The position numbers and the translations under genes were made by a program. A stretch of DNA of 32,264 bases, taken from contig DEQA01000122.1 of NCBI GenBank assembly GCA_002359075.1, forward strand, positions 1 to 32,264, given 5' to 3'. Shown piece by piece: positions 24,038 through 30,364 of this stretch (position 1 is the first letter of the stretch; the number at the start of each line of letters is the position of its first letter). A model generated the notes under the pieces. That model had not been told where the DNA came from and searched no databases. It saw nothing but the letters and a program-made list of their open reading frames with translations. The DNA is from Planococcaceae bacterium UBA3378. GTDB taxonomy: Bacteria; Bacillota; Bacilli; Bacillales_A; Planococcaceae.

Positions 24038-24174
24038 AGTTGGTTATTTGTTAAGGAGAATAAACAGGAAAGTGAATCGAACTGTGTGCAATAATTGTAT
24101 CTTTCACAAATTAACCGTCCATGAGAAACAAGAAATAATGATTTCAATTATGAACAACCATTTCAAAGGCTTGG

Positions 24175-24245
24175 ATTTTCCGGAGGGGCCCAATATAAAA
24201 TGGGGCACGGCATTATTAGGTTAGAAGAAGGGACCTCCAGAAAAT
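24175..24245. repeat. Nested inverted repeat, possible structured RNA or element
   Basis: ATTTTC-C-GGAGG-GG-CCC at 24175-24191 pairs with GGG-A-CCTCC-A-GAAAAT at 24230-24245. The same CCC can instead form an inner GCCC/GGGC hairpin with 24202-24205. It is too long and too GC-rich in an AT-rich gap to be casual, but there is no T run on the plus strand. Its nature is unknown. Confidence 0.45.
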
Positions 24246-24255
24246 TAGTTGTCTA

Positions 24256-24324
24256 AAAGAAAGGAATCTGCCTCTTTTCCCGAACCCTGCTTTTACAGAC
24301 TAGGTGGGAAGAATTCAGATTCCT
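24256..24324 (-). terminator. Long hairpin, weak terminator candidate for the VWA gene
   Basis: AGGAATCTG at 24262-24270 pairs perfectly with CAGATTCCT at 24316-24324, and inside it TTCCC pairs with GGGAA. Read on the minus strand, the stem is followed by TTTCTTTT, which fits a terminator about 30 nt after the VWA gene stop. Confidence 0.5.
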
Positions 24325-24354
24325 ATTGATTAATGGAAGGATACTTAAAAATGA

Positions 24355-25020
24355 TTATGACAGAATGCCTTGCGCTTTCGCCTCTTCAAGCCAGCTTGGG
24401 AATTCATCGAGCAGGGAATGATACAAATCTTCATCAGACGTATGTTCAAGTGCTTCTAAATGGAAGAAGTTCGCATTATCCACTACGCGTCCTTCCATCG
24501 TATCCAATTTACGCAGCACATCGAAGTTTGAGTGACCGATACCGACAAACTGCCAAAAGATCGGCTTGTTGGAAGAGTTCACAATCCATTTTTTGATCCC
24601 GCTTCTGCACCCGCCGTCATTAATAAAGATAATGAAAGCCGGCTCCTTGCTAGGTTCTTCATTTACATATTTATTAACAACATCCTTCATAACGAGCGGT
24701 TCATCATTACGGCCAAATTTGTGAACGGCATCATTTTGCAAAATGGCGCGTTCCACATATTCGGCCAGTTCCTTTTCTGATACAGCAGGCAGGCGGGAGA
24801 ATGTATTGTCATATACCCAGACATCGAGCATGCCATCATCATCAAACTGGCTCGCAACAGCCAGTACACGCTCCACAGCCTCCTGGACGACTCCTTCGGT
24901 ATAAAGTTTGCGCATAGAACCGGAAATATCGAGCACTAAACCAACCCGTGCTTTTACCCCAAGTAACTTCTTTTTTTCCAGAATAACCTTCACTGTTTTC
25001 TTGCGTAGATCGATGGACAT
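24355..25020 (-). CDS. VWA domain protein (TerF/TerY-like)
   Basis: A 221-residue cytoplasmic protein made almost entirely of one von Willebrand factor A domain. The metal-ion-dependent adhesion site reads DISGSM with D31, S33 and S35, and a later conserved segment is FIIFINDGGCRSG. The sequence FGRNDEPLVMKDVVNKY and the WQFVGIGHSNFDVLRKLD part resemble the VWA proteins of tellurite-resistance (Ter) and related stress systems. No TerD-type partner is nearby and the role is unknown. The ATG at 25020 follows TTTGGAGGAGATTAT. It is divergent from the spoIIIA genes and occupies the place where yqhV, spoIIIAA and spoIIIAB stand in B. subtilis. Confidence 0.88.
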   Translation of the reverse strand: MSIDLRKKTVKVILEKKKLLGVKARVGLVLDISGSMRKLYTEGVVQEAVERVLAVASQFDDDGMLDVWVYDNTFSRLPAVSEKELAEYVERAILQNDAVHKFGRNDEPLVMKDVVNKYVNEEPSKEPAFIIFINDGGCRSGIKKWIVNSSNKPIFWQFVGIGHSNFDVLRKLDTMEGRVVDNANFFHLEALEHTSDEDLYHSLLDEFPSWLEEAKAQGILS

Positions 25021-25377
25021 ATAATCTCCTCCAAATGGCAAAGACAATGACTGTACATTGTATTCGCCTGTTTTTGTTTACTACTTCCATGTACAAACCA
25101 AGCATGGCCTCTACTCAAAAAAATTCATTCTTACATTATTGTAGAAAGAAATAAAGGTTAAATCAAACAATCCTTCCGATATTTTGAATGTTATAGAATG
25201 ATAGGGAATTCATAAGCGATAAAACAGAAGGAGCTGTTATGGCTTGTGGAGTGACATAAGTAAAAAATTCCTATTTATTATAGCAACCAGCGGGAAGCCG
25301 CTAGCTGTTTTTTGTTTGGGGTTCTGTTTTTCACCACCCTTTCATATATTGCGGTACGGGAGGAGGGGAGAGTTGCT
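25021..25377. other. Divergent intergenic region where spoIIIAA and spoIIIAB are expected
   Basis: These 357 bp separate the VWA gene from spoIIIAC. They are too short for spoIIIAA (about 300 codons) or spoIIIAB (about 170). I see no recognisable piece of either. A good ribosome binding site (GAAGGAGCTGTT) before ATG at about 25239 leads only to a 6-codon frame (MACGVT). A hairpin with a T run follows (listed separately). I see no convincing sigma-E promoter. Confidence 0.65.
25289..25313 (+). terminator. Short hairpin with T run in the spoIIIAC leader
   Basis: AGCGG-GAAG-CCGCT (25289-25302) is followed after AGCTG by TTTTTT (25308-25313). The stem is only 5 bp and the T run starts 5 nt after it, so it is a weak terminator or attenuator at best. 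If transcription starts upstream, it would lie in the leader of the spoIIIA messenger. Confidence 0.35.
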
Positions 25378-25587
25378 GTGGAGTTGCAAGATGTACTGCG
25401 GGTCGCTGCGGTCGGCTTGATCGTAGCCCTGCTGCATATATTTTTTGAACAGACCGGCAAAAAGGAGTTTTCATTTTTTTTGTTTTTCATCGCCTATCTA
25501 TATATGACAATTGAGCTGATTCGCTTTTTACAACTGTTTTTCGGCGAACTGGCACAGTTCTTGAAATGGCTCTCCTTTTCAATATGA
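25378..25587 (+). CDS. spoIIIAC: Stage III sporulation protein AC
   Basis: A 69-residue membrane protein with two hydrophobic helices. It aligns well with B. subtilis SpoIIIAC (about 68 aa): VLRVAAVGLIVALLHIFFEQTGKKEF corresponds to the first helix and the GKKEY-type loop. It is a membrane component of the SpoIIIA-SpoIIQ channel between mother cell and forespore. The start is a GTG behind GGGAGGAGGGGAG; an in-frame TTG at 25312 is rejected. It is the first gene of the cluster here because AA and AB are missing. The stop overlaps the spoIIIAD start (ATGA). Confidence 0.88.
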   Translation: MELQDVLRVAAVGLIVALLHIFFEQTGKKEFSFFLFFIAYLYMTIELIRFLQLFFGELAQFLKWLSFSI

Positions 25588-25961
25588 AGTACTTGGTTTT
25601 CACTGTCGTCTGTATGGTGCTCTTAAACTTCATTAAAGGAGCAATGGGGAAGCTTCATTCTATCATTAGTATTATTTTCTTCTTTTTGTTCTTTACACAA
25701 ATTTACCGGTTTGTTCTTTATCCATTATTTTCAGAGCTTGTTTCCATCACGGATGTCCTGCCTTATAGCAAGCTGATTATTTATACGGCGCTTCTTTTAT
25801 TGTTCAACCAACTAATAAAGACATTATTGGAGGAGCATGAATATGATGCGCTTTCTGGAGGAGTGGATATTGCTGTTCGCGGGTCTCTGATCTTATTGTG
25901 GATCCAACAGTTGAAGCCCGCCATGTCGCAATTGACTGTGCTATTACAGAAGTTGAGCTAG
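25584..25961 (+). CDS. spoIIIAD: Stage III sporulation protein AD, divergent
   Basis: A 125-residue protein with three to four membrane helices (about residues 2-19, 25-45, 64-84 and 95-118). Overall identity to B. subtilis SpoIIIAD is low by eye, but length, topology and the pattern around YSKLIIYTALLLLFNQLI and VDIAVRGSLILL correspond to its conserved KIIGIAYIAEF...IELAGKILIL region. The position between AC and AE supports the call. The ATG overlaps the AC stop by 4 nt; an in-frame ATG at 25566 has no ribosome binding site. Confidence 0.78.
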   Translation: MKYLVFTVVCMVLLNFIKGAMGKLHSIISIIFFFLFFTQIYRFVLYPLFSELVSITDVLPYSKLIIYTALLLLFNQLIKTLLEEHEYDALSGGVDIAVRGSLILLWIQQLKPAMSQLTVLLQKLS

Positions 25962-25970
25962 AGGGATGCT

Positions 25971-26870
25971 ATGTCAGCATTATTAAAGCCGCTAACAGAA
26001 TCTATAACGATGTTGGTTATGTTGCTGTTTTTGTTCCTTCTGATGGTAATTATTGAAGGAATGGCCAAGCAATCAAGGCAGTTTTTATCGACCATTTTTT
26101 TGTTTCTCATTCTTGTTATTGTCACAAAGCACCTGGTAGAAGCATTTACATTAATGAAAGAGCTCGCTTCGATGTTTTCCCATTTTTTTTTAGGGTTCAT
26201 TCCTCTAGTGAGCACAGTGCTGGTTATTGTCCAGTCGGTCATTTCCTTTGTAGCATGGAGTCCGGCGATCGTATTTGTTTTGCAGCTGCTCGTTTATGTT
26301 TGTGACAAGCTGCTGATTCCATCGCTTTTTATGGCCCTTGTATTCGACGTTTGTACGAGATTGTATCCGCAGGTATCCTTTTTAAAAATTGCCGAGTTGA
26401 TACGGAAGACTGTATTCAGTATTATCGCAGCTTCCATTTTACTGCTTTCTTCTATATTAACCTTTTCCAGTGTTGCCTTTTTTTCCATTCAGGAAACACT
26501 CGCTACACCATTGAAAAAGGTAATTGAACAAAATGTGCCGATCATCGGCTCGCTGCTGGTCGAGGGAATGTCCTTGCTGAAAAATTTTCAGTCGACTGCT
26601 ACAACGATTACGGGCTTTACAACGATTACAGCGCTCGTTCTTATGTCATTTTATCCGGCAGCCACACTGTTGATTAAAGCTTTTACTTTTAAGCTGGCGG
26701 GGGCGCTTGCCGAACCGTTTGTAGATTCCCGTATAAGCCATCTGCTGGATGACATTGGCAAAACGCTCTTTATTCTTTGTGCGATAGGACTAGTATTGGC
26801 AATCGGCTTTATCGTGATCTGGCTTATTTTGTTTTTCATTGTTCAAATTGGAACGGGGAAATCACTATGA
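25971..26870 (+). CDS. spoIIIAE: Stage III sporulation protein AE, short form
   Basis: A 299-residue polytopic membrane protein with about seven hydrophobic segments. The C-terminal two thirds fits SpoIIIAE, including VPIIGSLLVEGMSLLKN (B. subtilis has FIPVLGRMFTDATDTV) and the AFTFKLAGALAEPFVD segment before SHLLDDIGKTL. B. subtilis SpoIIIAE is about 399 residues and begins with a signal peptide plus a roughly 80-residue exported part; both are missing here. The start at 25971 follows AGAGGG, 9 nt after the AD stop, so there is no room for more. The stop overlaps the spoIIIAF start. Confidence 0.83.
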   Translation: MSALLKPLTESITMLVMLLFLFLLMVIIEGMAKQSRQFLSTIFLFLILVIVTKHLVEAFTLMKELASMFSHFFLGFIPLVSTVLVIVQSVISFVAWSPAIVFVLQLLVYVCDKLLIPSLFMALVFDVCTRLYPQVSFLKIAELIRKTVFSIIAASILLLSSILTFSSVAFFSIQETLATPLKKVIEQNVPIIGSLLVEGMSLLKNFQSTATTITGFTTITALVLMSFYPAATLLIKAFTFKLAGALAEPFVDSRISHLLDDIGKTLFILCAIGLVLAIGFIVIWLILFFIVQIGTGKSL

Positions 26871-27028
26871 CCGAATTGTTGTATATCATTCTTTTCTCAG
26901 TCGTCCTCCAAGCTTTACTAGGGAAAGAGGACTTTTCTACCTTTGTGAAACTAGCAATATTTTTGTGGATGTTTGAATTTATTGCAAGCAATATCAAGTA
27001 TATTGGCGCAATATTTCTCATAGGATAA
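26867..27028 (+). CDS. spoIIIAF: SpoIIIAF reduced to its membrane anchor
   Basis: A 53-residue frame starting MTELLYIILFSVVLQALL at an ATG that overlaps the AE stop. It has two hydrophobic helices joined by LGKEDFSTFVK, like the first 50 or so residues of SpoIIIAF (about 206 aa in B. subtilis). The soluble ring-building domain that normally follows is absent: a TAA comes at 27026 and the next gene starts 26 nt later. No other frame in that gap could encode it. So this is a domain loss, not a frameshift. The assignment is by position and topology. Confidence 0.65.
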   Translation: MTELLYIILFSVVLQALLGKEDFSTFVKLAIFLWMFEFIASNIKYIGAIFLIG

Positions 27029-27054
27029 GTTGACAGAAAGGGGGCAAGCAATAT

Positions 27055-27429
27055 GTGGCAACAAAAAAGGCGAACATAATCGCGTTGCTTGTCATGGCCC
27101 TCATCGGTTTTATGCTTCTGAAACAGGACTCAAGCCCATCACAACAGCAATCGATCGAGGAGCAGCTGGCTGCAACGCTTTCAAAAATTGAAGGTGTTGG
27201 ACAAGTATCCGTATACTTGCATACGGACGCGTCAAAGGAGTCATCATTATTTTCATTCAGCCCAGGAAAAGACACTTCGACGTACACAGGGGTTTTAATT
27301 GTTTCCGAAGGTGCCGGATCACCTTCAGTGAAGAGAAAATTGGTACAGACAGTTAGCTCGGTCCTCCAATTATCTCCGCACAGAATCGTTATTTTACCTA
27401 TGGAAAAGGGGGAGCTTCATGAAAGTTAA
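27055..27429 (+). CDS. spoIIIAG: Stage III sporulation protein AG, short form
   Basis: A 124-residue protein with one N-terminal membrane helix (about residues 6-21) and a compact exported domain. SIEEQLAATLSKIEGVGQVSVYLHTD and GVLIVSEGAGSPSVKRKLVQTVSSVLQLSPHRIVI match the two halves of the SpoIIIAG ring-building motif. B. subtilis SpoIIIAG (about 229 aa) has a long cytoplasmic N-terminus and a large insertion between these halves that forms part of the channel wall; here the insertion is only about 25 residues. The start is a GTG at 27055 behind AAAGGGGGC. It overlaps spoIIIAH by 11 nt. Confidence 0.85.
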   Translation: MATKKANIIALLVMALIGFMLLKQDSSPSQQQSIEEQLAATLSKIEGVGQVSVYLHTDASKESSLFSFSPGKDTSTYTGVLIVSEGAGSPSVKRKLVQTVSSVLQLSPHRIVILPMEKGELHES

Positions 27430-27952
27430 AAAGAGAACAGTTTGGTTTTTGACACTTGTCTGTCTAACGGCGGTAATATCAGTGTATTATTTATTTGAAA
27501 AACCGGGAGAATTCAACTTTACCACTATTTTTACAGATGACTCTTTAGATGGGACAATTCTTACAGGAGTGGATGAAACAGAAACAACACAAACAGACAG
27601 CTATGCATTTGAAGAATTCCGTCTGGAAATGAGCAATGAGCGTAGCCAATTAAGAGAGCAGCTGACACAAAAGATGGCTTCTGATGGAGCAACGGCAGAA
27701 GAAAAGAGCGCTGCGTTTGATGAAATGAATGCGCTGATCGAGCAGGAATCCAATGAGGCAATGCTTGAAATGCTTATTAAATCGCTTGGCTATTCAGATG
27801 CTCTTGTACGTATCGATAAGGCGAAAGTGAATGTTACGGTCATGTCGGAAGAGTGGTCAAAGCAGCAGGCAAATGAAATTATTCATCTTGTTATGACAGA
27901 ACTTGATTCAAATATTAATGTATCGGTTGATAACTCTCCTAAATATTACTAA
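27419..27952 (+). CDS. spoIIIAH: Stage III sporulation protein AH
   Basis: A 177-residue single-pass membrane protein that in B. subtilis docks with forespore SpoIIQ across the intermembrane space. KKRTVWFLTLVCLTAVISVYYLF is the N-terminal helix. An acidic linker follows, then the conserved ring-building domain: FEEFRLEMSNERSQLREQL, ATAEEKSAAFDEMNALIEQE, LIKSLGYSDALVRID and INVSVD. It is shorter than B. subtilis AH (about 218 aa) only in the linker. The ATG follows AAAAGGGGGAGC. It is the best conserved member of the cluster. Confidence 0.92.
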   Translation: MKVKKRTVWFLTLVCLTAVISVYYLFEKPGEFNFTTIFTDDSLDGTILTGVDETETTQTDSYAFEEFRLEMSNERSQLREQLTQKMASDGATAEEKSAAFDEMNALIEQESNEAMLEMLIKSLGYSDALVRIDKAKVNVTVMSEEWSKQQANEIIHLVMTELDSNINVSVDNSPKYY

Positions 27953-28145
27953 ATATAAAAAAGACAAGTTGCATTTCTTGCTGGGGTGTTATATAGCAGG
28001 GCATGCAATTCTGTATACAAAATGTAAGCGTTTGTTCTAACTTATGTGTAATTTTTTTATTTTACAAATGCCTATTTCAAAATAGCAGATTTAATTATAA
28101 AATAAATAATGTAGTTTAAAAATTACATACAAGGGAGAGTTATGA

Positions 28146-28643
28146 ATGTTCAAAATCCAAGAAATCCGTGAAATTATTAAACTAGTGGATGCTTCTTCAA
28201 TCGATGAGTTCGTTTATGAGGCTGATGGCGCTAAAGTGAAACTTAAGAAAAACAGCGGTGCTGTAGAGGTAGTGGCACCTAAAATGGTAGCACCTGCACC
28301 TGCTCCTGTTGTAGAACAAACAGCGGCATCTGCTCCGGCAGCGCCAGCGCAAGCCGTAAATGAAGAAGCAGCACCAGCGGCTCCAGCAATAGCGGATGCC
28401 GATCTTCACAAAGTTACTTCACCAATGGTAGGTACATTCTATCAATCTCCATCACCGGAAGCACCTGCTTATGTAAAAGTAGGAGACAAAGTGGGTGAAG
28501 AATCCATCGTATGTATTGTTGAAGCAATGAAGCTATTTAATGAAATCGAAGCTGAAATCAAAGGTGAAATCGTAGAAATCCTAGTAAAAGATGGACAATT
28601 AGTAGAATACGGACAACCATTATTCCTAGTAAAACCTGAGTAA
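28146..28643 (+). CDS. accB: Biotin carboxyl carrier protein of acetyl-CoA carboxylase
   Basis: Carries the carboxybiotin group for malonyl-CoA synthesis. The 165-residue protein has an N-terminal helical domain, an Ala/Pro-rich flexible linker (about residues 50-85) and a C-terminal biotinyl domain with the biotin-accepting lysine K129 in VEAMKLFNEIEAE, preceded by VTSPMVGTFYQSPSPEAP. The ATG at 28146 follows AAGGGAGAG; an ATG at 28142 is in another frame. It is separated from spoIIIAH by 193 AT-rich bases and precedes accC by 14 nt, forming the usual accBC operon. Confidence 0.97.
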   Translation: MFKIQEIREIIKLVDASSIDEFVYEADGAKVKLKKNSGAVEVVAPKMVAPAPAPVVEQTAASAPAAPAQAVNEEAAPAAPAIADADLHKVTSPMVGTFYQSPSPEAPAYVKVGDKVGEESIVCIVEAMKLFNEIEAEIKGEIVEILVKDGQLVEYGQPLFLVKPE

Positions 28644-28657
28644 GGAGCGCTGCAGAC

Positions 28658-30025
28658 ATGAGAAAAGTATTGATTGCAAACCGTGGTGAAATCGCAGTAC
28701 GCATTATCCGTGCATGTAAAGAACTAGATATTCAAACAGTTGCAGTATATTCAGAAGCAGATGCAGAAGCCCTTCACGTAAAGTTAGCTGACGAAGCATA
28801 TTGTATCGGACCAAAATTATCAAAAGACTCTTATTTAAGCTTTCCGGCTGTATTAGGTGTAGCCCAGAAAACAGGTGCTGACGGTATTCACCCTGGCTAT
28901 GGCTTCCTGGCGGAAAATGCTGATTTTGCAGAGGCTTGTGAAAACGCCGGTATCAAGTTTATCGGTCCGTCATCACATTCTATTAAAATCATGGGAATTA
29001 AGGATGTTGCTCGTACTGAAATGGAAAAAGCGGGTGTACCGCTCGTTCCTGGTACAGGCATTGTTCCGGATATTGAAACAGGAAAAGAATGGGCAAATGA
29101 AATCGGATACCCTGTCATCATTAAAGCTACTGCCGGTGGTGGCGGTAAAGGGATTCGTGTTGCCCGCACGGAAGAAGACCTTGTAAAAGGCATTGAAATT
29201 ACACAAAAAGAAGCGGCTGCAGCGTTCGGCAACCCGGGCGTTTATTTGGAAAAATTCATCGAATACTTCCGTCACTGTGAAATCCAAGTGCTTGCAGATG
29301 GCCATGGCAATGTCGTGCATCTTGGCGAACGTGATTGTACAGTACAACGCCGTATGCAAAAGCTTGTAGAGGAAGCACCATCTCCGGCGCTGTCTCCGGA
29401 ACGCCGTGCTGAAATGGGAGAGGCAGCAGTTAAAGCTGCACTAGCTTGTAACTATGAAGGTGCGGGAACGATCGAGTTCATCTACGATTATCAAGATGAT
29501 AAATTCTACTTCATGGAAATGAATACCCGGATTCAAGTGGAACACCCTGTTACAGAAATGATTACAGGCGTAGACCTTGTTCAGCAACAGCTGAAAATTG
29601 CAGCAGGCGCTGAACTTCCGTTTAAACAGGAAGATATCAAAATTAATGGCTGGGCAATGGAGTGCCGGATCAATGCTGAAAATGCATATAAAAACTTCAT
29701 GCCATCAGCAGGTACTGTAGATACGTACATTACACCAGGAGGATACGGTGTACGGATCGACTCTGCTGTATATGCCGGTTACACGATTCCTCCATATTAT
29801 GATTCAATGGTTGCGAAGCTGATCGTTCATGCAGATACGCGTGAAGAAGCAATCGCAAAAATGAACCGCGCACTTTCAGAGTTTGAAGTATCAGGCCCTG
29901 GTATCCACACAACGATCCCATTCCACCTGGCACTCATGAACAATGAAGTGTTCCAATCAGCGAAGTTCAATACAAAGTTCCTTGAGGAAAACGATGTATT
30001 AGGCGTAGCTGAAAAAGCTAAATAA
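28658..30025 (+). CDS. accC: Biotin carboxylase subunit of acetyl-CoA carboxylase
   Basis: Carboxylates biotin on AccB using ATP and bicarbonate. The 455-residue enzyme has the normal length and ATP-grasp architecture: KVLIANRGEIAVRIIRACKEL at the N-terminus, the glycine-rich loop ATAGGGGKGIRVA, GERDCTVQRRMQKLVEEAPSP, and the catalytic FMEMNTRIQVEHPVTEM segment. The start follows GTAAGGAGCG near the accB stop. A strong terminator lies just after the stop codon. Confidence 0.98.
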   Translation: MRKVLIANRGEIAVRIIRACKELDIQTVAVYSEADAEALHVKLADEAYCIGPKLSKDSYLSFPAVLGVAQKTGADGIHPGYGFLAENADFAEACENAGIKFIGPSSHSIKIMGIKDVARTEMEKAGVPLVPGTGIVPDIETGKEWANEIGYPVIIKATAGGGGKGIRVARTEEDLVKGIEITQKEAAAAFGNPGVYLEKFIEYFRHCEIQVLADGHGNVVHLGERDCTVQRRMQKLVEEAPSPALSPERRAEMGEAAVKAALACNYEGAGTIEFIYDYQDDKFYFMEMNTRIQVEHPVTEMITGVDLVQQQLKIAAGAELPFKQEDIKINGWAMECRINAENAYKNFMPSAGTVDTYITPGGYGVRIDSAVYAGYTIPPYYDSMVAKLIVHADTREEAIAKMNRALSEFEVSGPGIHTTIPFHLALMNNEVFQSAKFNTKFLEENDVLGVAEKAK

Positions 30026-30030
30026 TGATA

Positions 30031-30080
30031 AGCAGGGGTTGTCATGAAAGCACATATTTTCATGGCAGCTCCTGTTTTTT
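30031..30080 (+). terminator. Terminator of the accBC operon
   Basis: CAGG-G-G-T-TG-T-CATGAAA pairs with TTTCATG-G-CA-G-C-T-CCTG with a few mismatches, followed by six T. It begins about 5 nt after accC. Confidence 0.85.
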
Positions 30081-30195
30081 ATCAATACCGCTCTGTTAGC
30101 CGCCGTCTGAAAATGATGTGCTGGTTGTGCCTTTTTTTATGATGGACTATTTGCAAAATCACGTTGCAATACGTTTGTTTTTCTGGACAGTCAGG

Positions 30196-30224
30196 AAAGC
30201 GGCATACGTATATACCGCTTTTTT
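30196..30224 (+). terminator. Second hairpin with T run between accC and yqhY
   Basis: AAAGCGG pairs with CCGCTTT, enclosing the self-complementary ATACGTAT, followed by more T. It is a terminator-like hairpin about 120 nt after the first one, which suggests a short transcript may begin in between. I see no recognisable RNA family there. Confidence 0.55.
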
Positions 30225-30262
30225 GAATACAAACGAGAGTTTAATTAAGGCGGGGTTTTCAT

Positions 30263-30291
30263 CTCACATTCATGGAAAAATGGTGTATAAT
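30263..30291 (+). promoter_or_regulatory. Predicted sigma-A promoter of yqhY
   Basis: A perfect TATAAT at 30286-30291 lies 17 nt after CTCACA (30263-30268), which matches four of six -35 positions. It gives a leader of about 65 nt before yqhY. Confidence 0.5.
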
Positions 30292-30324
30292 AGGGTGCAA
30301 GAGAGTAGAAATTTGACGTATATG

Positions 30325-30340
30325 ACCGGACTTGTCCGGT
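30325..30340 (+). repeat. Palindrome in the yqhY leader
   Basis: ACCGGAC-TT-GTCCGGT is a perfect 7-bp inverted repeat with a 2-nt centre, ending about 11 nt before the yqhY Shine-Dalgarno sequence. It could be an operator for a dimeric protein or an RNA hairpin; the short centre favours DNA recognition. Confidence 0.5.
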
Positions 30341-30364
30341 AATTGTAAAGAGAGGATGTTAATT

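Larger units (their letters stand above)
24038..24354. other. 317-bp non-coding interval rich in fold-back structure
   Basis: No gene-like frame on either strand. In B. subtilis, yqhV and spoIIIAA would follow efp. The second half holds two adjacent inverted-repeat structures, listed separately (24175-24245 and 24256-24324). The first half (24038-24170) is AT-rich and shows nothing I can name. Confidence 0.6.
30026..30364 (+). other. 339-bp interval between accC and yqhY, no gene seen
   Basis: It holds, in order, the accBC terminator, a 115-nt AT-rich stretch with no plausible frame longer than about ten codons, a second terminator-like hairpin, a candidate promoter for yqhY and a palindrome next to the yqhY ribosome binding site. 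Confidence 0.6.

Noticed and set aside
24333..24780. Plus-strand frames (24333-24596 and 24532-24780) as remnants of spoIIIAA
   Set aside because: They are the antisense of the VWA gene and show no Walker motifs or SpoIIIAA-like segments.
27953..28145. A FapR or other operator, or a clear promoter, before accB
   Set aside because: The gap is very AT-rich with several partial -35/-10 pairs at wrong spacing; nothing stands out enough to report. A TTGCAT/ATGCAA fold after spoIIIAH lacks a T run.
30118..30342. Open frame between accC and yqhY
   Set aside because: It crosses a terminator-like hairpin and the yqhY promoter and has no ribosome binding site.
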